This document shows, piece after piece, positions 1-8,541 of a stretch of 64,000 nucleotides of DNA. The first letter of the stretch is position 1. Each line of letters starts with the position of its first letter. The notes under the pieces were generated by a model, which had not been told where the DNA came from, searched no databases, and was given only the letters and a program-made list of their open reading frames with translations. The stretch covers positions 2,108,001 through 2,172,000 of the forward strand of contig NZ_CP107976.1 in assembly GCF_036099295.1 (NCBI RefSeq). Reading direction: 5' to 3'. The position numbers were made by a program, and so were the translations under genes. The stretch comes from Streptomyces sp. NBC_00358 (lineage in GTDB: Bacteria > Actinomycetota > Actinomycetes > Streptomycetales > Streptomycetaceae).

Positions 1-120
1 CGGGCCGACCGTGTCGGGACCCACCGTGTCGGGTCCGACATCGTCCGGGCCCACGGTGTCCGGACCGACGGTGTCCGGACCGACGGTGTCCGGCCCCACC
101 GTGTCCGGCCCGACGTCGTC
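1..120 (-). repeat. 15-bp tandem repeat encoding DTVGP/DDVGP
   Basis: Eight contiguous 15-bp units, read on the minus strand as GACACCGTCGGTCCG-like sequence with mostly third-position changes, encode DTVGP six times and DDVGP twice. The array continues past the window start, so its true copy number is unknown. Changes are concentrated at silent positions, which suggests the peptide is under selection, although only eight units are visible. Confidence 0.9.
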
Positions 121-747
121 AGGGGTCGCCGGGTCCGGTACGACCGGGGCGCCGGCGACGGGAGCGGGTGCCAGGGCATCGGGTGCGACGGTGTCCGAGC
201 CACCGGGGTAGGCACTCACCCCGTCCGCGCTCCCCACGTCGGACTCCTTCGCGACGAGGTTCTTCGCATCGGACGTCTTCGCGTCGGGATTCTTCGCGTC
301 GGAAGCGCCCGACGCGCCGGAGCCCGACCTGTCGGAGCCCACCGGGCCGGGACCCACCGTGTCGGGGACCACCGTGTCGGAGCCGATCCCCGCGTCGGAC
401 CCCGTCGCGGCGGGATCGCCCAGGGTGTCGGACGCTCCCCCGGACTCGCCGGAAGGGATGTGCGCCGTACCGCTGTAGGAGGCGGCGCCGGCGGTACCCG
501 GGTCGGTGTCCTCGACGCGGTGCAGTTGGACCTTGCCCTCCTCGAAACCCTGGGAGCTGGCGTCGATCAGGTCGGGCGGGGTCCCCGTGATCGCGTCGCA
601 GGTGACCGTGATGGTGACGGTGCCGCCGGGTTCGACGGAGCCCGGACTGACCTGCGCGGCCGGATCCGCGGACGCGCCCGACGCGGCGGCGCCCAGGGCT
701 GCGCCGGCCAGGGCGGTGGCGTACAGGGCACGGGCGGTACGGCGCAT
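1..747 (-). CDS. Secreted DTVGP-repeat protein (3' end outside window)
   Basis: The frame is open from the ATG at 747 to the window edge (249 codons), so only the N-terminal part is present. An AAGGAG site lies about 8 bases before the ATG. The protein begins with a typical signal peptide (RRTARALY, then an Ala/Gly-rich core and an ASA-type cleavage site near residue 27). A short domain of about 65 residues with a single Cys (TVTITVTCDAITG) follows. Next comes a low-complexity region rich in Asp, Ser, Gly and Pro that contains DAKN/DAKT units, and finally at least eight DTVGP/DDVGP pentapeptides running off the edge. The head domain resembles the short secreted proteins of Streptomyces that have a VSPGSVEPGGTVTI beta-strand motif. 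The function is unknown; the acidic tail looks like a stalk or spacer. It is exported by inference from the signal peptide. Whether a sortase or membrane anchor follows cannot be seen. Confidence 0.8.
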   Translation of the reverse strand, partial: MRRTARALYATALAGAALGAAASGASADPAAQVSPGSVEPGGTVTITVTCDAITGTPPDLIDASSQGFEEGKVQLHRVEDTDPGTAGAASYSGTAHIPSGESGGASDTLGDPAATGSDAGIGSDTVVPDTVGPGPVGSDRSGSGASGASDAKNPDAKTSDAKNLVAKESDVGSADGVSAYPGGSDTVAPDALAPAPVAGAPVVPDPATPDDVGPDTVGPDTVGPDTVGPDTVGPDDVGPDTVGPDTVGP

Positions 748-952
748 GAGCGGGGCTCCTTCGGAGGGGCTGCGGTCCGAGGGCCACGGCCGTCGTGCCC
801 CTCGGGCCCATCAGAGCCCGCCGGGCCGCCGGGCGCGAACGGCCGGGCACCATTCGCGGGACAACAGGGCCCGTGCGGGTGACGTCGCCGGGGTCGGCGG
901 CCGGTCCCCGCGTACGGCGTCCTCCGTCCCCCGCCCCGATTCCCGCCGCACG

Positions 953-1669
953 TCAGCCGGTCCGGGAGACCAGTTCCTCCCCCAGTCCGTGTCCGCGCTT
1001 GTCGACGACGGACGCGGCGACGTCGGACAGTTTGCGGTTGGTGCCCTGGGAGATCCGGCGCAGGACCGCGAAGGCCCGGTCCGCGTCGCAGCCGAGAACG
1101 TGCATCAGCATGCCGCACGCCTGGTCGACGACCGGCCGGGAGCGCAGCGCGGCACCCAGCTGGTCGAGTTCGGTGAGCGCGGCGCGGTACGAGCGGTCGC
1201 GGACCAGGCAGGTGGCGGCGTGGTCCCCCAGCGTGCGGGCGGCTCCGTGCGGGGCGTCTTCGAGGGCGCCGGGCCGGAAGCTGTAGAGGCTGAGGGTGAC
1301 GGTCAGCCCGGAGCGGCGGAAGGGGATGGTCACGCTGGAGCGGACTCCCGCGTCGAGGGCCATGGCCCGGTACCCGGGCCAGCGCTCCTCGGTCAGCAGG
1401 TCCGCCGAGTCGACGGGTTCGCCGCGTTCCAGCGCGGCCGGGATCGGTCCGTCGCCGGAACGCAGTTGCACCGAGACGAGTCCGGCGAGGTCGGGGTGGG
1501 TCACCGCGGCGGGCCGGTCCCGGCCGCCCTCGGACACCAGGCTGCTGGCGCCGCAGCAGTCCGTGACGCACCGCGTGGCCTGCTCGGCGAGTTCCGAGAG
1601 ACGCCTCCCGGGAAGCGCCGACTCGGGTGATTCCGTTCCCAGACGGTCGAGTTGGCCGGTTTCCGGCAC
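953..1669 (-). CDS. GAF-ANTAR domain regulator
   Basis: A 238-residue protein starting at GTG 1669, preceded by GGAGGAG within a GA-rich leader. Residues about 25-165 look like a GAF sensor fold. Residues about 165-230 match an ANTAR domain (LDQLGAALRSRPVVDQACGM, then LRRISQGTNRKLSDVAASVV). ANTAR domains bind paired short hairpins in nascent RNA and cause antitermination, so the expected role is ligand-controlled antitermination in the cytoplasm. The gene is divergent from a PAS-GAF sensor and 1.4 kb from a SigB-family sigma gene, so a stress or signalling setting is likely. The ligand and target RNAs are not evident from the sequence. Confidence 0.88.
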   Translation of the reverse strand: MPETGQLDRLGTESPESALPGRRLSELAEQATRCVTDCCGASSLVSEGGRDRPAAVTHPDLAGLVSVQLRSGDGPIPAALERGEPVDSADLLTEERWPGYRAMALDAGVRSSVTIPFRRSGLTVTLSLYSFRPGALEDAPHGAARTLGDHAATCLVRDRSYRAALTELDQLGAALRSRPVVDQACGMLMHVLGCDADRAFAVLRRISQGTNRKLSDVAASVVDKRGHGLGEELVSRTG

Positions 1670-1675
1670 GGCTCG

Positions 1676-1720
1676 CTCCTCCTCCCCTCTCCTCCTGTTC
1701 TCCTCTTCTCCTCCCTCTCC
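1676..1720. promoter_or_regulatory. 45-bp polypyrimidine/polypurine tract with Shine-Dalgarno sites
   Basis: The plus strand is all C/T over 45 bases except for one G at 1697. On the minus strand this is a GA-rich leader with several GGAGGAG-like cores immediately upstream of the GTG start of the GAF-ANTAR gene. The nearest core serves as its ribosome binding site. A mirror-type purine tract of this kind could also bend or form triplex DNA, but that is speculation. Confidence 0.6.
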
Positions 1721-1857
1721 GCGCCTTCCCGCTCATCCACGCCGAAAACGAGTACTCCGCCCAGGCCGGAACCAAGTGCCCTCACCTGCGCCGAAGAAGT
1801 CCGGCCTGTTCCGCCCCCGCCCCCCGCGACATGCCCCGGCCGGGTTACGTTCGTCGC

Positions 1858-3012
1858 ATGGCGCAGACGGACGAATTCGGTGAAGAACTCGCGGATTTCG
1901 TGCGCCGCGTCGCGGAGTTGAAGGCGGCGCGTTCCGTGCCCGCCCAGGAACTGCCGACGGTCCTCGACGCGGCCATCTTCGAACTCGACCATGTGGCGGA
2001 GCAGTTGTGGCCGGCGTTCCAGCGGCTGTCGGCGGCCGGTCCCTCCGGGATCGGTTCGGTGGACCGCCAGGAGCAGCAGCTCCTGAAGGCGCTGTTCCAG
2101 CGGGTGCCGGTGCCGGTCGTCCTGGTGGACCGCGAGAGCGTGGTGCGCCGGATGAACTTCGCGGCCACCTCGTTCACCGGCGTCCGGGCCGGTTACGCCA
2201 CCGGCCGGCCGCTGACCGGTTTCCTCGCGCACGCCGACCGGGCCGCGTTCCGCTCGCAGGCGGCGGCGGTGGCCCGCGGCGAGGGTGACCGCGGGCTCAC
2301 CGTGCGTCTCCAGCAGGGGCCGTCGGTGCCCGTACGGGCCACGCTCGCCGCGCTGCGGCCCAGCGGGGAGCCGCGGACCGCCGTACTCGTGGTGCTCCAG
2401 CCGGCGGGCGAGGGGAGTCCGTCGGACGTCTACGGGTCCGCGGAGCCGTCGGGGCCGGACGCGCCCGCGCGAACCGTGCCGAGCCTCTCCGCGAGTACCC
2501 GGCACGCGATGCTGATGGACCTGGTGGACGCCATGGCCACGGCGCTGCTCGGCTGCCCGGACGAGGACCGTTCAGCGGTGCTGGACCGGGCGGCCGGGGT
2601 GCTGCACGGGCGGTTCGCGGACTGGGTGGTGGCCGACGCAGGGGACGGACGCCTGTCGCGTACGGCCGTCCTGGGCCCGCGCGGGTGCGGCGAGGAGGTG
2701 GCGGCGGTGGCCGCGCAGGATCCCGCCGCGTGCCCTCTCGTCGCCGAGGCGGTACGCGGCGGGTCCACGGCCCTTCAGGTGCGCCCCGAGGACCCGGACG
2801 CCTTCGGCCATGACGTCTCGGGCGCCCCGGTCCTCGTCCGCGCCGATGTGACGTCCTTGCTGTGTGTTCCGCTGCCCGGCCCGTCCGGTTCCGTACGGGG
2901 GGTGCTGACGCTGTTCCGGAGCGGGAGCCGGCCCGCCTTCTCCCTGGCCGAGGCGCAGGCGATGGACGTGATGTCCCGTCATGTCGCCCTGCGGCTCGCG
3001 TGGCCGGACTGA
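1858..3012 (+). CDS. PAS-GAF sensor protein
   Basis: A 384-residue soluble protein. An N-terminal helical segment (about 1-75) is followed by a PAS-like domain (about 80-190, with VPVPVVLVDRESVVRRMN at its start). A Pro/Ser/Gly linker leads into a GAF domain (about 220-380, ending LAEAQAMDVMSRHVALRLAW). No kinase, phosphatase, HTH or ANTAR output domain is present, so it probably senses a small ligand and acts through a partner. ATG 1858 gives the conserved-looking MAQTDEFGEEL start; an in-frame ATG at 1831 would add nine residues. It is divergent from the GAF-ANTAR gene, and the two could be co-regulated from the 188-bp gap. Neither start has a strong ribosome binding site. A shortened relative of SpoIIE/RsbU-type sensors is the main alternative. 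Confidence 0.75.
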   Translation: MAQTDEFGEELADFVRRVAELKAARSVPAQELPTVLDAAIFELDHVAEQLWPAFQRLSAAGPSGIGSVDRQEQQLLKALFQRVPVPVVLVDRESVVRRMNFAATSFTGVRAGYATGRPLTGFLAHADRAAFRSQAAAVARGEGDRGLTVRLQQGPSVPVRATLAALRPSGEPRTAVLVVLQPAGEGSPSDVYGSAEPSGPDAPARTVPSLSASTRHAMLMDLVDAMATALLGCPDEDRSAVLDRAAGVLHGRFADWVVADAGDGRLSRTAVLGPRGCGEEVAAVAAQDPAACPLVAEAVRGGSTALQVRPEDPDAFGHDVSGAPVLVRADVTSLLCVPLPGPSGSVRGVLTLFRSGSRPAFSLAEAQAMDVMSRHVALRLAWPD

Positions 3013-3063
3013 ACTACCGGCCGGCTCCCGAGCCTTCGCCCGCCGGGGACCACGGGTCGGCCC

Positions 3064-3858
3064 TCAGGCGGCGTCGCGCATGATCTGGTCGCGCAGCTGG
3101 GTGCAGCAGCGGCTGATGAGGCGGGAGACGTGCATCTGGGAGATGCCCAGTTCGTCGGCGATCCGGCTCTGGGTCATGTCGCTGAAGAACCGCATGTAGA
3201 GGATGGCGCGCTCCCGCTCGGGGAGGGCCTGGAGCCGGGGCTTGACGGCCTCGCGGTCGATGACGGTGTCGAGGGCCGGGTCGGGTGAACCGAGGGCGTC
3301 GCTGAGGGAGTAGCCGTCCTCGCTGCCCGGCAGTTCGGCGTCCAGGGAGAGCGCGGTGAAGCTCTCCAGGGCCTCAAGACCCGTCAGGACGTCCTCCTCG
3401 GTCATACGGGCGTGGTCGGCGATCTCGGCGACGGTGGGCCGGCGGCCCGAGATGGTCTGGGACAGGTCCTGGTTGGCGAACCGGACCCGGTTGCGCAGGT
3501 CCTGGACCCGGCGTGGCACGTGCAGGGTCCACATGTGGTCGCGGAAGTGGCGTTTGATCTCGCCGGTGATGGTCGGCACCGCGTAGCTCTCGAAGGCGTT
3601 GCCGAGTTCGGGGTCGTAGCGGTCGACGGCCTTGACCAGGCCGAGCGACGCGACCTGGCGCAGGTCCTCGTAACTCTCGCCGCGGCTGCGGAAGCGGCCC
3701 GCGAGCCGTTCGGCCATCGGCAGCCAGGACTCGACGATCTCCGCGCGGAGGGCGTCGCGCTCCTGGCCCGGGGGAAGCACGGCGAGCCTGCGGAATGCCT
3801 CGACGGTGTCGGGGGCGTCGTCGTGCGGATGGTGCGTCGCGCTCGCTTGAGTTCGCAT
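3064..3858 (-). CDS. SigB/SigF-family RNA polymerase sigma factor
   Basis: A 264-residue group 3 sigma factor. Region 2 carries RQVASLGLVKAVDRYDPELG and SYAVPTITGEIKRHFRDH. Region 3 follows with VAEIADHARMTEEDV. Region 4 has LPERERAILYMRFFSDMTQ and the helix-turn-helix RIADELGISQMHVSRLISRC. This is the SigB/SigF/SigG-like type, which directs stress or developmental transcription and is normally held by an anti-sigma factor. No anti-sigma or anti-anti-sigma gene adjoins it, although a SpoIIE/HATPase protein lies 21 kb away. ATG 3858 is chosen because AAGGGAG lies about 12 bases upstream; an ATG at 3903 would add 15 residues. The gene converges on the PAS-GAF gene with a 51-bp gap. Confidence 0.92.
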   Translation of the reverse strand: MRTQASATHHPHDDAPDTVEAFRRLAVLPPGQERDALRAEIVESWLPMAERLAGRFRSRGESYEDLRQVASLGLVKAVDRYDPELGNAFESYAVPTITGEIKRHFRDHMWTLHVPRRVQDLRNRVRFANQDLSQTISGRRPTVAEIADHARMTEEDVLTGLEALESFTALSLDAELPGSEDGYSLSDALGSPDPALDTVIDREAVKPRLQALPERERAILYMRFFSDMTQSRIADELGISQMHVSRLISRCCTQLRDQIMRDAA

Positions 3859-4132
3859 GGTGCGTCGCAACTCCCTTGATGGTGCCGTGTGATGGACAGT
3901 CATCGTGGGAACGCACCCGTGCGCCGGACGGGTACACCCATGGCGCGGATAGCCGCTCCCACGGACGTGCCTCCTGTCCGAAGCACTGCAACAGCGTCTG
4001 CCCCGCGCCATGCGGGACAAACACCTTGTCATTGTCTCCCATGCCGGGCTGTCCGTCCTCCCGGGACCCTTCAGGGGCCGGGGGCGGCCGGGCGCGGGAC
4101 GCGGGATCACGGACCCCGGGCGGCGCGTGCCC

Positions 4133-4711
4133 TCAGGGCCGGCGGCCGACCAGGCAGAGGAGCTTCGTCTGGACGTCGGCGCCGGGCGGCGGTTCCTCGG
4201 GGGCCGCGAAGAGTCCGCTCTTCTCCAGTTCGGCCGCGTGCGGGGCGACCTCCCGGACCGCGAAGGCCAGCAGATCCTCGGGGAGCCGTTCGTCGGCGCC
4301 GATGGCGCGGGACAGGTCCCAGGTGTGGACCGTCAGGTCGGTGACCAGTTGCGCGCAGTAGTCGCCCGCTTCCATGTCCCCGAACGAGAGATGGACCGTG
4401 CGGTCCAGGGCGCCGGGTTCGGCGAACACGGCACGGGCGGCGTCGGCCACCTCGTCCCAGGCGGCGGCCGGGTCGGGGCCGAGCAGGTCGCCCTCCAGGC
4501 TGTCGCCGACCGCGTCGACGGTCGCGCCGTCCCGGACCAGTGCGGGTGCCCACGCCTGCTCGGAGACGAGGTGGCCGACGAGGTCGCGCACGTTCCAGTC
4601 GGTGCAGGGCGTGGACGCGTCCCACTGGTCGGCGCGGATCGCGTGGACGCGGCGGCCGAAGAGGTCCAGGGCCTCCGCCTGCCGGGTCAGGATCGAATGC
4701 GGGTCGGTCAT
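4133..4711 (-). CDS. TIGR03086-type DinB/maleylpyruvate isomerase-like metal-binding protein
   Basis: A 192-residue protein of the DinB four-helix fold. The N-terminal helix includes TPCTDWNVRDLVGHLV, the hallmark of the maleylpyruvate isomerase N-terminal/TIGR03086 group, whose His is a likely metal ligand. A second ligand region is LVTDLTVHTWDLSRAIG near residue 130. Members are putative mycothiol-dependent enzymes, but most have no proven reaction. The ATG overlaps the stop of the upstream DUF6158 gene as ATGA (4708-4711), so the two are translationally coupled. The substrate is unknown. Confidence 0.82.
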   Translation of the reverse strand: MTDPHSILTRQAEALDLFGRRVHAIRADQWDASTPCTDWNVRDLVGHLVSEQAWAPALVRDGATVDAVGDSLEGDLLGPDPAAAWDEVADAARAVFAEPGALDRTVHLSFGDMEAGDYCAQLVTDLTVHTWDLSRAIGADERLPEDLLAFAVREVAPHAAELEKSGLFAAPEEPPPGADVQTKLLCLVGRRP

Positions 4712-4950
4712 GCCGGCGGCACCCCCGCGGGGCCGCGCTCCCGGGCGCCGTCACGGGTGCGGCCCGCCGAGACGGGCCGGCGCGGGTGGCGGCGCAGGTA
4801 CTCGCCCTCCAGCTGGGCCATGCGCACGTTGTGGGTGTGCAGCGCGTCGTTCGAACCGTGCAGCAGCGTGTCGTGGCGGGTGCGGTGGATGGCCTCCAGC
4901 TCTTTCATGAGCTGCTGGTCGTCCAGCCGGTCCGGGTCGACTCCGGTCAT
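4708..4950 (-). CDS. Small DUF6158-like protein
   Basis: An 80-residue charged soluble protein, beginning MTGVDPDRLDDQQLMKELE with a helical HRTRHDTLLHGSNDALHTHNVRM segment. This matches a small actinobacterial family I know as DUF6158, which has no assigned function. It is rich in His and Arg and has no signal peptide or membrane segment. Its stop overlaps the start of the DinB-type gene, so both are probably made from one transcript beginning in the 200-bp gap after the ABC-F gene. Confidence 0.8.
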   Translation of the reverse strand: MTGVDPDRLDDQQLMKELEAIHRTRHDTLLHGSNDALHTHNVRMAQLEGEYLRRHPRRPVSAGRTRDGARERGPAGVPPA

Positions 4951-5149
4951 GGTGCTACCCCGCTCGTCGTGGCCGTCGGTGCGGTCCGGTCACTCGCCGG
5001 GGGCGACAGCGCCCCGGCGGCGTCCGGGAGGGAGCCTTGGATCGAGACCTTCTCCCACCACTCTACGAACATCCGGGGTGCCGGGCCTCCCCGAAGCCCG
5101 GCCCGGCCTTCGGCGCCCCACCGGGCCCGGGGTCCGCGGGTCCCGGGGT

Positions 5150-6769
5150 CTACCGGGCCCGCTCCACGCGGCGCTCGTCCCACACCGGCTCCTGGGTCTC
5201 CCGGACGCGGCCGTCCGAGCCGAAGACCAGGTAGCGGTCGAAGGAGCGGGCGAACCAGCGGTCGTGGGTGACCGACAGGACCGTCCCCTCGTACGCCTCA
5301 AGACCCTCCTGGAGGGCCTCGGCGGACTCCAGGTCGAGGTTGTCGGTCGGCTCGTCGAGCAGCAGGGCCGTCGAGCCCTCCAGTTCCAGGAGCAGGATCT
5401 GGAAACGCGCCTGCTGGCCGCCCGACAGCTTCTCGAAGCGCTGCTCGGCCTGGGCCGTCAGCTCGTAGCGGCGCAGCCGGGACATCGCGGCCCCGCGGTC
5501 CTGCGAGTGCTCGGTCCACAGGATGTCGAGGAGCGTGCGGCCCTCCAGCTCCGGGTGGGCGTGCGTCTGCGCGAAGTGACCGGCCACCACCCGGGCACCG
5601 AGTTTCCACTCGCCGGTGTGCGCGACCTCGCCGCCCGCGAGCAGCCGCAGGAAGTGCGACTTCCCCGAGCCGTTGGAGCCGAGCACGGCGACGCGCTCGC
5701 CGTAGTAGATCTCCAGGTCGAAGGGCTTCATCAGGCCGGTGAGCTCAAGTCCCTTGCAGGTCACGGCCCGTACCCCGGTCCGCCCGCCGTGCAGCCGCAT
5801 CCTGATGTCCTGCTCGCGCGGCGGCTCCGGCGGCGGTCCGGCCTCCTCGAACTTCCGCAGCCGGGTCTGTGCGGCCGCGTAACGGGAGGCCAACTCATGG
5901 CTGATGGAGGCCGCCTGACGGAGGTTCAGCACCAGTTTCTTGAGCTGGGCGTGCTTCTCGTCCCAGCGCCTGCGCAGTTCCTCGAAGCGCGCGAACCGCT
6001 CCTGCCGGGCCTCGTGGTACGTCGCGAAACCGCCGCCGTGCACCCAGGCGTCCGCGCCGGCCGGACTCGGCTCGACGCTGATGATCTTCTGGGCGGCGCG
6101 GGAGAGGAGTTCACGGTCGTGGGAGACGAACAGCACGGTCTTGCGGGTCTCCTTGAGCCGCTCCTCCAGCCAGCGCTTCCCCGGTACGTCGAGATAGTTG
6201 TCCGGTTCGTCGAGCAGCAGTACCTCGTCGGTGCCGCGCAGCAGCGCCTCCAGGACCAGGCGCTTCTGCTCGCCCCCGGACAGGGTCCGCACCAGCCGCC
6301 ACTGCGCCTTCTCGTAGGGGACGCCGAGGGCGGCCGTCGTGCAGATGTCCCAGAGGGTCTCGGACTCGTACCCCTGGACCTCGGCCCAGTCGGAGAGCGC
6401 CTGCGCGTAGCGGAGCTGGGCGGCCTCGTCGTCCACGGTCATCATCGCGTGCTCGGCGGTGTCCACGGCCTTCGCCGCCTCGCGGATGCGGGGCGGGGCC
6501 ACGGAGACGAGCAGCTCGCGCACGGTGGTCTCGTCGCGTACGGACCCCACGAACTGCCGCATCACCCCGAGCCCGCCGCCCACGTTCACGGTCCCGCCGT
6601 GGGGCTTGAGCTCCCCCGAGATCAGCCGCAGGAGCGTGGTCTTCCCGGCGCCGTTGGGCCCCACCAGGGCGACGACGGCCCCTTCCCCCACCCGAAACGA
6701 CACATCGCCGAGCAGCGCCCTCCCGTCGGGAAGGTAGTACTCAAGATGTGCGGCTTCGAGATGTCCCAT
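5150..6769 (-). CDS. ABC-F family ATPase
   Basis: A 539-residue protein with two complete ABC ATPase domains and no membrane segment, which defines the ABC-F class acting on the ribosome. Domain 1 has the Walker A GPNGAGKTT near residue 35, signature LSGGEQKRL and Walker B VLLLDEPDNYLD. Domain 2 has the Walker A GSNGSGKS, signature LSGGQQARF and Walker B ALLLDEPTDNLD. The connecting helical linker (about residues 230-300) is charged, as in translation-factor or antibiotic-target-protection members. Which role applies cannot be read from the sequence. ATG 6769 follows a GGAGA site and gives the usual short N-terminus; longer in-frame starts lack support. Confidence 0.92.
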   Translation of the reverse strand: MGHLEAAHLEYYLPDGRALLGDVSFRVGEGAVVALVGPNGAGKTTLLRLISGELKPHGGTVNVGGGLGVMRQFVGSVRDETTVRELLVSVAPPRIREAAKAVDTAEHAMMTVDDEAAQLRYAQALSDWAEVQGYESETLWDICTTAALGVPYEKAQWRLVRTLSGGEQKRLVLEALLRGTDEVLLLDEPDNYLDVPGKRWLEERLKETRKTVLFVSHDRELLSRAAQKIISVEPSPAGADAWVHGGGFATYHEARQERFARFEELRRRWDEKHAQLKKLVLNLRQAASISHELASRYAAAQTRLRKFEEAGPPPEPPREQDIRMRLHGGRTGVRAVTCKGLELTGLMKPFDLEIYYGERVAVLGSNGSGKSHFLRLLAGGEVAHTGEWKLGARVVAGHFAQTHAHPELEGRTLLDILWTEHSQDRGAAMSRLRRYELTAQAEQRFEKLSGGQQARFQILLLELEGSTALLLDEPTDNLDLESAEALQEGLEAYEGTVLSVTHDRWFARSFDRYLVFGSDGRVRETQEPVWDERRVERAR

Positions 6770-6873
6770 GGGCAGGCATTCTCCGGGGAGCCGGGGCGAG
6801 GGGCAAACGCGTATGCGGCGGGGGCCCGCGGCGAGGGAGCGGGAACCGCCTGATCCGGGGTAGACGGACCCGC

Positions 6874-8373
6874 ATGACACCGACCCCAGATGTCGACCTC
6901 ACCGCCCTGGTACCGGGCCGCCATGTCCTCAGGGACCGGCTCCTCGCCGTGGACTGCCGGATCTTCGAGACGGTCGCGGCGCGGCACTGGCCGGGCGCCG
7001 ACCCCGTGCTGCCGCGGCTCAGCCGCGTCGCGAACCACGGCGTCCTGTGGTTCGCGACGGCAGCCGCCGTGGCGGCGAGCCGCACCCCGCGGGCCCGCCG
7101 GGCCGCCGTGCGGGGCGTCGCCTCGCTCGCCCTGGCCTCCGCCACGATCAACACCGTCGGAAAGCGCTCGGTGCGCCGCACCCGCCCGGCGCTGGACCCG
7201 GTCCCCCTCGTCCGGCAGCTGAAGCGGCAGCCGATCACCACGTCGTTCCCTTCGGGGCATGCCGCCTCCGCCGCCGCCTTCGCGGCGGGGGTGGCGCTGG
7301 AGTCCCGGGGCTGGGGCGCGGTCGTCGCCCCGCTCGCCGCGGGGGTCGCGCTGTCCCGCGTCTACACCGGGGTCCACTTCCCGAGCGATGTCCTGGCCGG
7401 TGCGGCCCTGGGCGTCGGCGCCGCATACGCGGTGCGGGGACTGGTGCCCACCCGGGACCAGGCGACCCCGCCCGGCCGGCCGCGCACCGACGCCCCCGCG
7501 CTGGCCGAGGGTGAGGGCCTGGTCATGGTGGCCAACACGGGCTCGGGAAGCTCGGAGCGGGTCGGCGCGCTGGTCGGCGCGTTGCCGCGCGCGGAGCTCG
7601 TGGAGTGCGAACCATCCGACATACAGGAGGAGTTGGAGAAGGCGGCGACCCGTGCCCGGGTGCTGGGCGTGTGCGGCGGCGACGGCACGGTGAACGCCGC
7701 GGCCGAGGTCGCCCTGCGCCACGGCATCCCCCTCGCCGTCCTGCCCGGCGGCACACTCAACCACTTCGCCCACGACCTCGGCGTGGAGGGCGAACGCGAT
7801 CTGGTCCGCGCGCTCCAGGAGGGCGACGCGGTCCGGGTGGACGTCGGCCGGTTCGTGTCCGGCGGCACGAGCGGCATCTTCCTCAACACCTGCAGTCTGG
7901 GCATCTATCCGGAGCTGGTGCGTGAACGGGAGAACTGGTCCAACGTGATCGGCAGTTGGCCCGCGGGCGTTCTGGGCGCGCTGCGCGTTCTGCGCGCCGA
8001 CCACCACCCGCTGCGGGCCGAACTGGGCGGCCGTACCCACCCGTTGTGGCTGCTGTTCGCGGGCAACGGCACCTACCACCGGATGGGCCTGGCGCCCGCC
8101 CGCCGTTTCGACCTCGCGGACGGCCGGCTGGACGTACGGGTCGTCCACGGCGGCCGCCATCCCGCCGTGCGTCTGCTGGCGGCCGCCTTCGCGGGCCCGC
8201 TCACCCGCTCCCCCGCCCACGCCGCCGTACGGGTCGGCCGGCTGCGCATCGACGGCGTCGCGCCCGGGACGCTGCTCGCCTACGACGGTGAAGTCACCGA
8301 GGTGAGCGGCGAGGTGACCCTGTTCAAGAGCCCCGAGGCGCTGACCGTCTACCGCCCGCTCCCCGCGCACTGA
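6874..8373 (+). CDS. PAP2 phosphatase-diacylglycerol kinase-like fusion
   Basis: A 499-residue two-domain protein. The N-terminal half (about 1-195) is a PAP2/type 2 phosphatidic acid phosphatase with all three signature blocks: KRSVRRTRP, TSFPSGH and SRVYTGVHFPSD. Residues about 210-495 form a lipid kinase domain of the diacylglycerol kinase catalytic/YegS type with VCGGDGTVNAAAE and VLPGGTLNHFAHDLG. Opposite reactions on lipid phosphates therefore sit in one chain, which suggests control of a lipid pool or turnover of undecaprenyl or phosphatidyl phosphates at the membrane. The PAP2 half has hydrophobic segments, so it is membrane associated. It is divergent from the ABC-F gene across about 100 bp. 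Confidence 0.9.
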   Translation: MTPTPDVDLTALVPGRHVLRDRLLAVDCRIFETVAARHWPGADPVLPRLSRVANHGVLWFATAAAVAASRTPRARRAAVRGVASLALASATINTVGKRSVRRTRPALDPVPLVRQLKRQPITTSFPSGHAASAAAFAAGVALESRGWGAVVAPLAAGVALSRVYTGVHFPSDVLAGAALGVGAAYAVRGLVPTRDQATPPGRPRTDAPALAEGEGLVMVANTGSGSSERVGALVGALPRAELVECEPSDIQEELEKAATRARVLGVCGGDGTVNAAAEVALRHGIPLAVLPGGTLNHFAHDLGVEGERDLVRALQEGDAVRVDVGRFVSGGTSGIFLNTCSLGIYPELVRERENWSNVIGSWPAGVLGALRVLRADHHPLRAELGGRTHPLWLLFAGNGTYHRMGLAPARRFDLADGRLDVRVVHGGRHPAVRLLAAAFAGPLTRSPAHAAVRVGRLRIDGVAPGTLLAYDGEVTEVSGEVTLFKSPEALTVYRPLPAH

Positions 8374-8541
8374 CACCTTCCCGGCGCCCCGCGATCACCC
8401 AACACCCCACGACACATGTCCACATGGCAAGATGCGGGTCTCGTCATTCGACATGAGCGCGTACGGTGATGCCATCGCCTCGCGGAGTGCGCAGACGCCC
8501 GCCGAGGCCCCGTACCACGTACGACGAGAAGGGGACCGGTC

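Noticed and set aside
119..853. Long Arg-rich minus-strand ORF overlapping the DTVGP protein
   Set aside because: It is a shadow frame of a repetitive GC-rich gene. It has no domain and no ribosome binding site, while the signal-peptide frame is coherent.
4010..6853. 947-codon plus-strand ORF
   Set aside because: It runs antisense to the DinB-type, DUF6158 and ABC-F genes, which have clear domains. Long antisense ORFs are expected at this GC content.
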